Assembly: GCA_002709505.1 (NCBI GenBank)
Contig: PARB01000086.1
Coordinates: forward strand, 1-64,000
Direction of reading: 5' to 3'
DNA length: 64,000 nucleotides
Source: Paracoccaceae bacterium
GTDB taxonomy: Bacteria > Pseudomonadota > Alphaproteobacteria > Rhizobiales > Stappiaceae
In this document: one piece after another, positions 44,303 to 53,266 of the stretch
Layout: every line of letters begins with the position of its first letter
Numbering within the stretch: the stretch's first letter is position 1
Program-made: the position numbers and the translations under genes
The notes under the pieces: generated by a model
Database searches by the model: none
The model's input: only the letters and a program-made list of their open reading frames with translations
Told to the model about the DNA's origin: nothing

Positions 44303-45442
44303 ATGGAAACGATTTTGACGAATGCCCGCATCGTGCTGGGCGACGAGGTGATCACCGGCACGCTGCACCTTAAGGACGGGGCGATCGCGGGCGTGGATAC
44401 CACCGCGAGCACCGCGGCGGGCGCCGAGGACATGAACGGCGATTATGTGATCCCCGGGTTGGTCGAACTGCACACCGACCACCTGGAAAACCACTATATG
44501 CCGCGCCCGAGAGTGCGCTGGAACCCGATCGCGGCGGTCTGCGCCCATGACGCGCAGGTTGCCTCGAGCGGCATCACCACCGTGTTCGACGCCCTGCGCG
44601 TCGGGCTCGACGAGGACGCCGGGGTGACGGCACAGGACATGCGGCGGCTGGCCGACGCCATCGAGGCGGGCGTGGTCGGGGACCGGCTCAGGGCCGACCA
44701 TTTCATTCACCTGCGCTGCGAGGTGTCCGCGCCCAATTGTCTGGAGAGCTTCCGCCTGTTCGATGGCGATCCGAGGGTGCGCATCGCCTCGCTGATGGAC
44801 CATTCGCCCGGCCAGCGCCAGTTCGCGAGCCTCGAGGCCTACGCGGTCTATTACAAGGGCAAGATGAAGATGAGCGACGCGGAGTTCAACGAATTCTGCG
44901 AGACGCGCATGGCGCAGTCGGCCGAATATTCCGACAAGAACCGCGCCGCTGTTGCTGATCTCGCCCGTCCGCGCGGCATCGTGCTTGCCAGCCACGACGA
45001 CGCCACGACGGCGCATGTCGACGAGGCGATCGGGCAGGGGATCAAGATCGCGGAGTTTCCCACCACCATGGAGGCGGCGCGCGCATCGAAGGACCAGGGA
45101 CTCGCGGTGCTGATGGGCGCGCCGAACGTGGTGCGCGGCGGCTCGCACTCCGGCAACATCTCGGCGCGCACGCTCGCCGAGCATGGGCTGCTCGACATCC
45201 TGTCGTCCGACTACATCCCCTTCAGCCTCATTCAGGCGGCGTTCTTCCTCAGCGAGGTGGTCGACGAAGTCGACCTGCCGCAGGCCGTTGCCATGGTGTC
45301 GCGCAACCCGGCGCGGGCGGCGGGGCTTGAGGATCGCGGCGAGATCGCGCTCAACCGGCGCGCCGATCTCGTGCGGGTGCGGGTCGAGGATCACATCCCG
45401 ATCGTGCGCTGCGTGTGGCGCGAGGGGCGCCGCGTCGCGTGA
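44303..45442 (+). CDS. phnM: Alpha-D-ribose 1-methylphosphonate 5-triphosphate diphosphatase
   Basis: A 379-residue amidohydrolase-fold enzyme that removes pyrophosphate from ribose 1-methylphosphonate 5-triphosphate, making the PhnJ substrate. Metal-site motifs: YVIPGLVELHTDHLENH, DHFIHLRCEVSAPN, SLMDHSPGQRQF and VLASHDDATTAHVDEA. Start MRE-type is METILTNARIVLGDEVI. The gene is 12 bp after the 2H-phosphoesterase-like gene and its TGA overlaps the phnN ATG as TGATG. Length matches E. coli PhnM (378). Confidence 0.95.
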   Translation: METILTNARIVLGDEVITGTLHLKDGAIAGVDTTASTAAGAEDMNGDYVIPGLVELHTDHLENHYMPRPRVRWNPIAAVCAHDAQVASSGITTVFDALRVGLDEDAGVTAQDMRRLADAIEAGVVGDRLRADHFIHLRCEVSAPNCLESFRLFDGDPRVRIASLMDHSPGQRQFASLEAYAVYYKGKMKMSDAEFNEFCETRMAQSAEYSDKNRAAVADLARPRGIVLASHDDATTAHVDEAIGQGIKIAEFPTTMEAARASKDQGLAVLMGAPNVVRGGSHSGNISARTLAEHGLLDILSSDYIPFSLIQAAFFLSEVVDEVDLPQAVAMVSRNPARAAGLEDRGEIALNRRADLVRVRVEDHIPIVRCVWREGRRVA

Positions 45443-46047
45443 TGGGCGAGACATCCACGGGAAACGGGATGACGAGCGCACGGCCCCGGGGCCGGCTGAT
45501 CGCCGTGGTCGGCCCGAGCGGGGTCGGCAAGGACAGCCTGCTCGCCCTTGCCCGGCGTGAACTCGACGGCGAGTTGCACTTCGTGCGCCGGACCATCACC
45601 CGGCCGGTGGCGGCCGACGCGGAGGATCATCTTGCCGCGAGCGACGCGGACTTCGCGGCATGCGAGGCGGCCGGGGGCTTTTGCTTTTCCTGGCGCGCGC
45701 ACGGGCTGAGCTACGGGCTGCCTGTCGCGCTTGACGATCACCTCGCCGCTGGACGCCCGGCGGTGGTGAACGGGTCGCGCAAGGTGCTGCCGCAAATGGC
45801 CGAGCGGTTCCCGGGGCTTGCAATCGTTTCCGTGACGGCCGATCCGCAGGTGATCGCCGCCAGGCTGCTCGCCCGCGGGCGCGAGGATGCCGACGCGGTG
45901 GCCGCGCGTCTGGCGCGCTCCGCGCCGGTTCCGGCTGTCGCGCCGGTGCGCGTCATCGACAATTCCGGAGCACTGGATGTGGCGGCGGCCGAGTTCATCG
46001 CCGCGCTGCGCGCCTTCGCTCATCCCGGAGCGCTGTCCCCGGACTGA
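45442..46047 (+). CDS. phnN: Ribose 1,5-bisphosphate phosphokinase
   Basis: A 201-residue P-loop kinase that makes PRPP from ribose 1,5-bisphosphate, the end of the C-P lyase pathway. I use ATG 45442 because it overlaps the phnM stop; ATG 45469 (with GGGAAACGGG before it) is a good alternative. Walker A is VVGPSGVGKDSLLALAR, and FVRRTITRP with YGLPVALDD match guanylate-kinase-like PhnN proteins. It is the last gene of the operon. No clear terminator is visible in the following 270 bp. Confidence 0.92.
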   Translation: MGETSTGNGMTSARPRGRLIAVVGPSGVGKDSLLALARRELDGELHFVRRTITRPVAADAEDHLAASDADFAACEAAGGFCFSWRAHGLSYGLPVALDDHLAAGRPAVVNGSRKVLPQMAERFPGLAIVSVTADPQVIAARLLARGREDADAVAARLARSAPVPAVAPVRVIDNSGALDVAAAEFIAALRAFAHPGALSPD

Positions 46048-46115
46048 GGGACTGCAGCCTGACAGGCTGCGCGCACTGCGCCGAGGCCCTGGCCTTCGCC
46101 CGTCGAAGGCTGCCG

Positions 46116-46168
46116 GCGCTCTGGCACGGCGCTCTGGCACGGCGCGCTGGCCACCGCGCTTTGGCACG
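46116..46168. repeat. Degenerate 13-bp tandem repeat downstream of phnN
   Basis: GCGCTCTGGCACG at 46116-46128 and 46129-46141 is followed by a diverged unit (GCGCGCTGGCCACC) and GCGCTTTGGCACG at 46156-46168. About four units lie in the 270-bp gap between phnN and the FkbM gene. Nothing else is recognised in that gap except AT-rich DNA at 46228-46265 that may be the promoter for the next gene. Confidence 0.7.
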
Positions 46169-46317
46169 GCGTTTTCCACATCCTGCGCGGGGCTGCAACG
46201 CTGGGCAGCGGTTTTGTGGTTTGCACCCGATTTTTGATATATGATTTTCACAATCGATAGCTGTGCAAGACGCGGCTGCAACAGCCTGTCCCCGCCCTAC
46301 CGCAACCGGCGGCCTGC

Positions 46318-47109
46318 GTGCTTCGGCAAGCATCGCGGGATTTCAGGCATCATCGCAAGGTTCGAATCGTGACGGGTTTTCTGGCAACGCATGGAACGAG
46401 CGGACTGGTTCTCAGTCTGGACCACGAGGTGGCGAACGAGCGCATCGTCTCCGAGATCAAGCGCGGCCGCTACGAAGCGAGCGAACTTGCCATCGCGTCG
46501 CGTTTCGTGCGCCCCGGCGACCGTGTACTGGAGCTGGGGGCCGGCGTCGGCTTCATCTCCGCCGGCGTGATGCGCAACGTGGGCCCCGCCTATTACGCGG
46601 CGGTGGAGGCCGATGCGAGGCTCATCCCGCATATTCGCGAAACCCATGCGCGCAACGGCGTGAGCGGGGTCGAGATCATCAACGCGGCCTTCACCAGCGA
46701 TCCGGAGGTGCTGGATAGGGGGACGGTGGCCTTTACCCTGCACCGGGAGTTCTGGCGCTCCGGGATCGGACAGGATCAGCCGGGCAGTGCGGAAACGGTC
46801 AGCGTTCCTGCCCGGGACGTGTCCCGGTTCCTGGCGGAAAAGGCGATCACCGTGCTGATCGCGGATATCGAAGGCGCCGAGCTGGAGCTGCTGCGCCACA
46901 TCGACACCGCGCGGCTGGAAAAGATCGTGCTGGAACTGCATCCCCAGCGGATCGGCAAGGCGGGGGTGCTGGAAATCTTCCAGATCCTCTGTGCCCGGGG
47001 GTTTGCCTATAATACGGCCTTGTCCGAGGGATCCGTGGTGTGTTTCGAGGCGGTCCGGCAACAGGCGGCCGAAGCCGGCGGCGTGAGCGTTTCCTCAGCA
47101 CGGGCCTGA
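46318..47109 (+). CDS. FkbM family SAM-dependent methyltransferase
   Basis: A 263-residue methyltransferase if started at GTG 46318. GTG 46369 (after AAGGTTCG) would give 246 residues and may be the better start. The SAM-binding motif I is DRVLELGAGVGFISAGV, followed by YYAAVEADARLIPHI. TVLIADIEGAELELLRHI is the FkbM motif with the acidic pair. These enzymes methylate sugar or polyketide hydroxyls. The gene stands alone, so substrate is unknown; it could modify a surface polysaccharide. Confidence 0.85.
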   Translation: MLRQASRDFRHHRKVRIVTGFLATHGTSGLVLSLDHEVANERIVSEIKRGRYEASELAIASRFVRPGDRVLELGAGVGFISAGVMRNVGPAYYAAVEADARLIPHIRETHARNGVSGVEIINAAFTSDPEVLDRGTVAFTLHREFWRSGIGQDQPGSAETVSVPARDVSRFLAEKAITVLIADIEGAELELLRHIDTARLEKIVLELHPQRIGKAGVLEIFQILCARGFAYNTALSEGSVVCFEAVRQQAAEAGGVSVSSARA

Positions 47110-47388
47110 CAGGTCAAGACCTACGGAACCGGTACCTGCATCGTCGTAATTTTTACAATGCAAATCGATCCCAATTCGGAAAGTGAATGAATAAAAATTT
47201 TGATTAATCCGAATAAATTACAGTTCTTATTCTCCGTTCTTGAATGTATTAACCATGTTTTTTCGAAAATTTGCATTTGCTTGTTAAAGGCTCGTTATAG
47301 CTGTTAGCTTAATTCTCGTGCTATGGTGCAATATCTGCTCCGAAACACCTTTGTCGGGTGCTCGTGGCAGTGGCTAGAGCGAGATGTC
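47110..47388. promoter_or_regulatory. AT-rich intergenic control region before the sulfite-oxidase-fold/GGDEF-EAL pair
   Basis: About 180 bp (47140-47320) is strongly AT-rich. A 7-bp inverted repeat ATTCGGA (47174-47180) / TCCGAAT (47208-47214) flanks a run of A and T. No confident -35/-10 pair or RNA gene was found. It probably holds the promoter of the two-gene operon at 47389. Confidence 0.45.
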
Positions 47389-47874
47389 ATGAAAAGTCTT
47401 CGACTGCTTTGCGCCGGGTTCCTCCTGCTGGTGTCCGTGCTTGCGAGTTCGGTCCTGGCCGACGATGCGGTCGTTCTGACCATCGACGGTCGCATTGCCG
47501 GCGATACGGCTGTCGACTTCACGCTTGCCGACCTTCAGGCGCTTGGCGTGGAGCGCATCGAGACAACGACGCCGTGGCATGACGGCGCGATGGTCTTCGA
47601 GGGCGTTTCCCTATCGAGGCTGATGGAGCATGTCGGAGCGCAGGGGGACAAACTGACCGCCATCGCTCTCAACGACTTCTACACCGAAATCCCGCTTTCC
47701 GATGCCGAGGCCTATGGCGTCCTGCTCGCCTATCGCGCGAACGGGTCGATCCTGACGGTGCGCGACAAGGGGCCGCTTTTCGTCATTTACCCGTTCGACC
47801 GGTATCCCGACCTGAGGAACGAGCTGTATTATTCCCGTTCCATTTGGCAGTTGCGCCGGCTGACGGTCAAATAA
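47389..47874 (+). CDS. Exported molybdopterin/sulfite-oxidase-fold domain protein without catalytic Cys
   Basis: A 161-residue protein. ATG 47389 starts a Sec signal peptide (MKSLRLLCAGFLLLVSVLAS, cleavage near VLA-D). The mature part resembles the oxidoreductase molybdopterin-binding fold: VVLTIDGRIAG, DFTLADLQALG, FEGVSLSRLMEHVG, DFYTEIPLSDAEAYGVLLAY and GPLFVIYPFD. It has no Cys, so the Cys that ligates molybdenum in true sulfite-oxidase-fold enzymes is absent. The gene is 7 bp upstream of a membrane GGDEF-EAL protein. I infer a periplasmic sensor or ligand-binding partner for c-di-GMP signalling, not an enzyme. Confidence 0.82.
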   Translation: MKSLRLLCAGFLLLVSVLASSVLADDAVVLTIDGRIAGDTAVDFTLADLQALGVERIETTTPWHDGAMVFEGVSLSRLMEHVGAQGDKLTAIALNDFYTEIPLSDAEAYGVLLAYRANGSILTVRDKGPLFVIYPFDRYPDLRNELYYSRSIWQLRRLTVK

Positions 47875-47881
47875 GGCCGCA

Positions 47882-49891
47882 ATGATGGATGGGTTTTCGC
47901 GTATCGGCGAAACGCTTGTCGGAAAGGTGAGGCTCCTTGCCATCATGGTGCTGGGCGGCCTCGTGCTTGTCATCATCGTGCAGGCGGAAGCGGTTCTGAC
48001 CACCGGCGAGGCGGTCAACCGGTCGATGCGCTATGACATCGCCATGAACGGGCTGAACGGCAAGCTCGATGCGGCGAATGCGCTGGAACGGGTATCTCGC
48101 TTCGCGGCAACCGGCGCCCCTGAAGATGCCCAGGCCGCCCGTCTGTTCCACAATATCCTGCTGAGCCGCATCGACACCTGGTCCGCCGGGGCCTTCGGAA
48201 ACTTTGTCGCCAGTTCTCCGGAGCGCGTCGCGCTGCTTGAGCGGGTCCGGGCGCAAGTCACGAGTCTGTCGCCGCTCTATGCCCAGATCGAGGATCCGGG
48301 CGTGTTGGACGAGATCCGCGGAACCTTGGCGGAGGCCGTCAGCGGACTGACTCAAATTGGCGGTCAGGCGATGATGTCGAACCTGACGGAGGCGGCGGAA
48401 ATCCGCGAGACGCTGCGCGAGCGGCAGCGATTCCAGAATGCGCTGGTCATGGCGCTGATCGTGTTCGGCGCGGTCCTTCTTGCGATGATGTCGTTTCAGG
48501 CCAGAGGCCTGCGTCTGGCGCGCGAATCTGCGGAGCGCAGTGCCCGGAAGTTCGAACAGGTCGCGCAGCGCGATCCGCTGACGCAGCTTGCCAACCGGCT
48601 CGCCTTCGACGCCGCGCTCGACAAGGCGATCGTCGAGGGCGATGCGGGCGCGGGGCAACTGGCGGTCTTTGCCATTGACCTCGACGGCTTCAAGGCGGTC
48701 AACGACATGCTCGGCCATGCCGCGGGAGACAGTCTCCTGGTGTCGGTGGCACGGCGGCTGGAGGAAATCGTCGGCGGCTGGGGCGGCGACGGCCTCGTGT
48801 CTCGGCTTGGCGGCGACGAGTTCACGGTGCTGACGCGGGTGCCGAACGGCGCGCCGCAGGCCAAGGCCCGGGCCCAGGAAATGATCGACGGTCTGCATGC
48901 CGCCCATGGCCTCGATCACGGAAACATCGTCGTCAACGTCACCATCGGCTTCGCCCTGGTCGATGCGCAGACCGTCGATGCCGACGCGGTGGTGCAGAAC
49001 GCGGATCTTGCCCTGAGCCATGCCAAGGCCGCCGGAAAGGGGCGCTCCCAGGTCTATGACGCGTCGATGCGCGAGGATGCGACGCGGCGACAGCTGATCG
49101 AGGCCGGATTCTCCTGTGCATTGTCGCGCGGCGAGATCGTGACGCACTACCAGCCGCAGGTGGAGATGGCGACCGGGCGCATCGTCGGCTTCGAGGCGCT
49201 GGCGCGCTGGCGCCATGCCGAGCTTGGCTGGATCCCGCCAAGCGAGTTTATCCGGATCGCGGAAGCCTCGGGCCGGATCGCCGAGATCGGCGAACACATC
49301 CTGCGCTCCGCCTGTCGCGATGCCAGCCTGCTGCCGCAGGACGTGCCGGTATCCGTCAACCTGTCCGTGGCGCAATTGGCCCGCGCCGACCTGCCGGGCC
49401 GGGTTGCCTCCATCCTGGAGGAGACGGGGCTGCCGCCGGAGCGCCTCAAGCTTGAAGTGACCGAAAGCATGGTGATGAGCGATTCCAGGCGGGCGCTGGC
49501 GACCTTGCGGCGTCTCAAGGCGCTCGGCGTGTGGATCGCGCTCGACGATTTCGGCACCGGGTATTCCGCCTTGTCCTATCTGCGGGATTTCTCGTGGGAC
49601 GAGCTGAAGGTCGACCGCAGCTTCGTGCAGACCCTGGAAAGCGATGCGCAAAGCCTGCTGATCATCCGCTCCATTGTCGAGCTGGCGCAACGCCTCGACA
49701 TCAGCGTCACGGTGGAGGGAGTGGAAACGCCGAGCCAGTGCGCGCTGCTGCGCCGTGCCGGGTGCCGTGTCGCCCAGGGGTTCTATTACGGCCATGCGGT
49801 GCCGGCCGGTGAACTTGCCGGTCAATTGCTGCGAAGTTTCGCCCGGGTGCCGTTGCTGGAAAAGCCGGACCTGCTTGGAAAAGGCGCCTGA
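47882..49891 (+). CDS. Membrane-bound diguanylate cyclase/phosphodiesterase (GGDEF-EAL)
   Basis: A 669-residue protein with a periplasmic sensor region (about residues 40-180) between two membrane helices (about 16-36 and 188-206). A GGDEF domain follows with the intact motif RLGGDEFTVL near residue 310 and DLDGFKAVNDMLGH. The EAL domain has GFEALARW near 437, VSVNLSVAQL, LEVTESMV, LDDFGTGYSALSYL and KVDRSFVQ, all catalytic residues present. It can in principle make and break c-di-GMP; net output is unknown. ATG follows AAGG, 7 bp after the exported partner, suggesting a coupled sensor pair. Targets such as motility or biofilm are inferred. Confidence 0.93.
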   Translation: MMDGFSRIGETLVGKVRLLAIMVLGGLVLVIIVQAEAVLTTGEAVNRSMRYDIAMNGLNGKLDAANALERVSRFAATGAPEDAQAARLFHNILLSRIDTWSAGAFGNFVASSPERVALLERVRAQVTSLSPLYAQIEDPGVLDEIRGTLAEAVSGLTQIGGQAMMSNLTEAAEIRETLRERQRFQNALVMALIVFGAVLLAMMSFQARGLRLARESAERSARKFEQVAQRDPLTQLANRLAFDAALDKAIVEGDAGAGQLAVFAIDLDGFKAVNDMLGHAAGDSLLVSVARRLEEIVGGWGGDGLVSRLGGDEFTVLTRVPNGAPQAKARAQEMIDGLHAAHGLDHGNIVVNVTIGFALVDAQTVDADAVVQNADLALSHAKAAGKGRSQVYDASMREDATRRQLIEAGFSCALSRGEIVTHYQPQVEMATGRIVGFEALARWRHAELGWIPPSEFIRIAEASGRIAEIGEHILRSACRDASLLPQDVPVSVNLSVAQLARADLPGRVASILEETGLPPERLKLEVTESMVMSDSRRALATLRRLKALGVWIALDDFGTGYSALSYLRDFSWDELKVDRSFVQTLESDAQSLLIIRSIVELAQRLDISVTVEGVETPSQCALLRRAGCRVAQGFYYGHAVPAGELAGQLLRSFARVPLLEKPDLLGKGA

Positions 49892-50082
49892 GGCAGGGGG
49901 CGGACGCGCGCCGGGCCATGCTCCGGTGCGGTTTGCTGTTGCCGGCGGAAGCTGATAACCAAAACCTCGTTGCCGCATCCTGCGGCCAGCCGCCTTCGCG
50001 CCGGTTCATGACATTTGCCAAAAGAGGCGCCGGAGGCCAAAGCCGCCGCCGGGCGCATCGCGTTTCACGGGAGCCTTCTCGC

Positions 50083-50910
50083 ATGTCCGATCCATGCATC
50101 ATCTGCGTCGCCATCACCGGTTCGGTGCCGAAAAAATCGGACAATCCCGCGGTTCCGATCACCGTCAGCGAGCAGATCGAAAGCACGCAGGAAGCGTTTG
50201 AGGCCGGGGCCACCATCGCCCATTGCCATGTGCGCGAGGACGACGGCACGCCGACCTCCGACCCGGATCGCTTTGCCCGGCTGATGGAGGGGATCAAGAC
50301 CCATTGTCCGGGCATGATCGTGCAGCTGTCGACCGGCGGCCGCTCGGGCGCCGGCAAGACACGTGGCGGCATGCTGCCGCTCGCGCCGGAAATGGCGTCG
50401 CTCTCGGTCGGATCGAACAATTTCCCGACGCGCGTCTACGAAAACCCGCCCGAGCTGGTCGACTGGCTGGCCGGCGAAATGCGCACCTACAACATCAAGC
50501 CCGAGATCGAGGCCTTCGACCTGTCGCATATCTTCCAGGCGGCGGCGATGGTCGCCGACGGGCGCCTCGTCGCGCCGCTGCATGTGCAGTTCGTCATGGG
50601 CGTGAAGAACGCCATGCCGGTCGACCGCCGCGTGTTCGACTTCTACGTCGAGACCACCCGCCGGCTGATGCCGGAGGCGACCTGGACGGCGGCGGGCATC
50701 GGCCGGCACCAGCTGGAGGTCAGCCGCTGGGCGATGGAAGCCGGCGGACATTGCCGCACCGGCCTGGAGGACAACATCCGGCTGGACCGCGACACGCTCG
50801 CCCCTTCCAACGCAGCCTTGGTGAAACGCACCGCAGATCTGTGCGCCGACTACGGCCGGCATCCGGCAAGCGTCGCGGAGGCGCGCGCGATCCTCGGCCT
50901 GGAGGCCTAG
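50083..50910 (+). CDS. Beta-keto acid cleavage enzyme (BKACE, DUF849 family)
   Basis: A 275-residue TIM-barrel zinc enzyme. These cleave a beta-keto acid with acetyl-CoA, giving acetoacetate and a new acyl-CoA; 3-keto-5-aminohexanoate is the best-known substrate. ATG 50083 has GGGAG about 12 nt upstream; the frame is open for 165 bp further but that part is not conserved. Zinc ligands are in GATIAHCHVRED. QLSTGGRSG and SLSVGSNNFPTRVYENP match family blocks. It stands between the GGDEF-EAL gene and bchE with no obvious pathway partner, so the specific substrate is unknown. Confidence 0.9.
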   Translation: MSDPCIICVAITGSVPKKSDNPAVPITVSEQIESTQEAFEAGATIAHCHVREDDGTPTSDPDRFARLMEGIKTHCPGMIVQLSTGGRSGAGKTRGGMLPLAPEMASLSVGSNNFPTRVYENPPELVDWLAGEMRTYNIKPEIEAFDLSHIFQAAAMVADGRLVAPLHVQFVMGVKNAMPVDRRVFDFYVETTRRLMPEATWTAAGIGRHQLEVSRWAMEAGGHCRTGLEDNIRLDRDTLAPSNAALVKRTADLCADYGRHPASVAEARAILGLEA

Positions 50911-50960
50911 GCCAGGGCGATCGACAGGTGCCGCGCGCCCGGGGCAATCCTTCGGGCGCG

Positions 50961-50998
50961 TGTCACGTCAAATTGACATGTGTCAATTTCGAGTGACG
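50961..50998 (+). promoter_or_regulatory. Combined FNR-like palindrome and PpsR/CrtJ-like site upstream of bchE
   Basis: TGT-N12-ACA (50961-50978) fits the PpsR/CrtJ operator that represses photosynthesis genes in oxygen. A second TGT-N12-ACG (50981-50998) follows in tandem. Between and overlapping them is the perfect inverted repeat AAATTGACA-TG-TGTCAATTT (50970-50989), whose core TTGAC-N4-GTCAA has FNR-family spacing. The cluster ends 40 bp before the bchE ATG. Oxygen control of an anaerobic enzyme fits well. Confidence 0.7.
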
Positions 50999-51038
50999 GT
51001 GCCGGGTGTAGCCTTTCCCTTTCACGGGAGGGTTTGCC

Positions 51039-52643
51039 ATGCGCATCGTGCTTGTTCATCCGAACTATCATTCCGGCGGCGCCGAGATTGCCGGCAGCTG
51101 GCCGCCGGCGTGGGTTGCCTATCTCGCCGGCAGTCTTCGGCGCGCGGGCTTTGACGATATCCACTTCATCGACGCGATGACGCATCACATCGACGACGAG
51201 GCCCTGGCGGCGCGCCTTGGCGCGCTCCAGCCGGACCTCGTCGGGGTGACCGCGATCACACCATCCATCTATACGGCCGAGCGGGTGCTCGAGGTGGCGC
51301 GCGACGCCTGTCCGGACGCGGTGCGGGTGCTTGGCGGCGTCCATGCCACCTTCATGTACAAGCAGGTGCTGAGCGAGGCGCCGCAGGTCGATGTGATCGT
51401 GCGCGGGGAGGGCGAGGAGATCTTCGCCAATCTGGTGACCGCCATCGCCGCCGGGTCCTGGCGCGATGCGGTAGGCGGGATCAAGGGGCTGGCCTTCAGG
51501 CGCGGCGACGAGATCATCGCAACGCCCGCCGCGCCGACGGTGAAGGACCTGGACGGCATCGACCCCGACTGGTCGCTGCTGGAGTGGGAGAACTACATCT
51601 ATGTGCCGTTGGGCGTCCGCGTCGCGATCCCCAACATGGCGCGCGGCTGTCCCTTCACCTGTTCGTTCTGCTCGCAGTGGAAGTTCTGGCGCGACTACCG
51701 GGTGCGCGACCCGAAGAAGGTCGTCAACGAGATCGAACGGCTGGTGGAGGATCACCAGGTCGGCTTCTTCATCCTCGCCGACGAGGAACCCACCATCAAC
51801 CGCAAGAAGTTCATCGCCTTTTGCGAGGAGCTGATCGCGCGCGGCCTGCCCGACAAGGTGAAATGGGGCATCAACACCCGTGTCACCGACATCCTGCGCG
51901 ACGAGGCGCTGCTGCCGCTCTACCGCAAGGCGGGGCTGGTGCATGTCTCGCTCGGCACGGAGGCGGCGGCGCAGCTGAAACTCGACCGGTTCAACAAGGA
52001 AACCAAGGTCGCCGACAACCGCCGCGCCATCGAGCTGTTGCGCAACGCGGACATCTTCGTCGAGGCGCAGTTCATCGTCGGGCTGGACAATGAGACCCCG
52101 GAGACGCTCGAAGAGAGCTACAAGATGGCGCGGGACTGGAACCCGGACCTCGCCAACTGGGCGATGTACACCCCCTGGCCGTTCTCGCCGCTCTACCAGG
52201 ATCTCGGCGACAAGGTCGAGGTCTTCGACTTCTCCAAGTATAATTTCGTCACGCCGATCATGAAGCCGGAGGCGATGGACCGCGCGGAACTGCTCGACCG
52301 GGTGATGAACAACTACCGGCGCTTCTACATGAAGAAGGCGCTGCTGGACTATCCCTGGCGCGGCAGCGGCTTCCGCCGGCGCTACCTGCTCGGATGCCTG
52401 AAGGCGTTTCTCAAGGCCGGGTTCCAGCGCACGTTCTACGACCTCGGCAAGGTTGGCTACTGGGGGCCGCAGTCGAAGAAGAAGGTCGACTTCCATTTCG
52501 ACGGCACGCGCACAATCGCCCCGGCCCAGCTGGAAGACTGGGAGGCGGCGGCGGAGCGGGCGCAGAAGGCGAAGGCGGTGCGAAGCCAGGCGGCGGCGCA
52601 AAAGGCCTGTGGCGGCGGCGAGGAGCAGATGGCCGATGCGTGA
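51039..52643 (+). CDS. bchE: Anaerobic Mg-protoporphyrin IX monomethyl ester oxidative cyclase (B12/radical SAM)
   Basis: A 534-residue enzyme forming the fifth ring of bacteriochlorophyll without oxygen. The N-terminal B12-binding domain begins [19 protein letters not shown]. The radical SAM motif is [11 protein letters not shown] with Cys204, Cys208 and Cys211. [14 protein letters not shown] and [18 protein letters not shown] are typical BchE blocks. A GGGAGGG ribosome-binding site precedes ATG 51039. The C-terminal ~30 residues are Ala-rich. It overlaps bchJ and lies behind an oxygen/light-type operator. Its presence implies the organism makes bacteriochlorophyll, at least under low oxygen. 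Confidence 0.95.
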   Translation: MRIVLVHPNYHSGGAEIAGSWPPAWVAYLAGSLRRAGFDDIHFIDAMTHHIDDEALAARLGALQPDLVGVTAITPSIYTAERVLEVARDACPDAVRVLGGVHATFMYKQVLSEAPQVDVIVRGEGEEIFANLVTAIAAGSWRDAVGGIKGLAFRRGDEIIATPAAPTVKDLDGIDPDWSLLEWENYIYVPLGVRVAIPNMARGCPFTCSFCSQWKFWRDYRVRDPKKVVNEIERLVEDHQVGFFILADEEPTINRKKFIAFCEELIARGLPDKVKWGINTRVTDILRDEALLPLYRKAGLVHVSLGTEAAAQLKLDRFNKETKVADNRRAIELLRNADIFVEAQFIVGLDNETPETLEESYKMARDWNPDLANWAMYTPWPFSPLYQDLGDKVEVFDFSKYNFVTPIMKPEAMDRAELLDRVMNNYRRFYMKKALLDYPWRGSGFRRRYLLGCLKAFLKAGFQRTFYDLGKVGYWGPQSKKKVDFHFDGTRTIAPAQLEDWEAAAERAQKAKAVRSQAAAQKACGGGEEQMADA

Positions 52644-53259
52644 GGAGATCGCGCGCGACGGCGCGGCCGTGCGGCCTGCCGCGTCCGCGCCAACCGGTCA
52701 GGCCGGGGTGATAGGTCCCAACGCCGCCTTGCAGCTGGCAGCCGCCATGACGCAGATGGCAGGGGCGGAGGAGACCGGCCGGCTGTTTGCCGCAGCCGGA
52801 CTGTCCGCCTGGCTTACGACGCCGCCGGGCGAGATGGTTCCGGTCCCGGAGGTTGAGCGCCTCTATGCGGTTCTCTATCGCGACTGGCCCGTAACGGCGT
52901 CCGCCTTTTGTACGCAGGCCGGGTGGCGAACGGCGGATTACGTGATTGCCAATCGCATTCCGGCGCTTGCGCGCGGCGCGCTGCGGGCGCTTCCAGCCGG
53001 TGCGGCCGCCCGTCTGCTTGCCCTTGCCGTTGCGCGCAATGCCTGGACCTTTGCAGGCGAGGGAACGCTGCGGGTGCTGCCGGGGCGACCGCTGAAATTC
53101 CTCTTGCAGGGGCATCCGCTGGCGCTCGCCGGCTGCCCCTGGCACCGGGCGGTGTTTCAGCGGCTGTTTCGGGCGTTCGTCAGCCCGCGGGCGGCGGTCG
53201 CCCATGTGCCGGCAACCGGCCCCGAGGGTCCGGGAGACCTCCTGATCGTCACCTGGTGA
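52636..53259 (+). CDS. bchJ: Bacteriochlorophyll-synthesis V4R-domain protein BchJ
   Basis: A 207-residue protein overlapping the last 8 bp of bchE. It contains a V4R-type domain (about residues 25-190). [33 protein letters not shown] and [19 protein letters not shown] match Bch[20 protein letters not shown] carries a conserved Cys. BchJ was first described as 4-vinyl reductase; later work points to an assisting, substrate-channelling role. The bchE-bchJ order is common in phototrophic Alphaproteobacteria. The other bch, puf and crt genes are not next to it here. Confidence 0.92.
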   Translation: MREEIARDGAAVRPAASAPTGQAGVIGPNAALQLAAAMTQMAGAEETGRLFAAAGLSAWLTTPPGEMVPVPEVERLYAVLYRDWPVTASAFCTQAGWRTADYVIANRIPALARGALRALPAGAAARLLALAVARNAWTFAGEGTLRVLPGRPLKFLLQGHPLALAGCPWHRAVFQRLFRAFVSPRAAVAHVPATGPEGPGDLLIVTW

Positions 53260-53266
53260 GACACCC

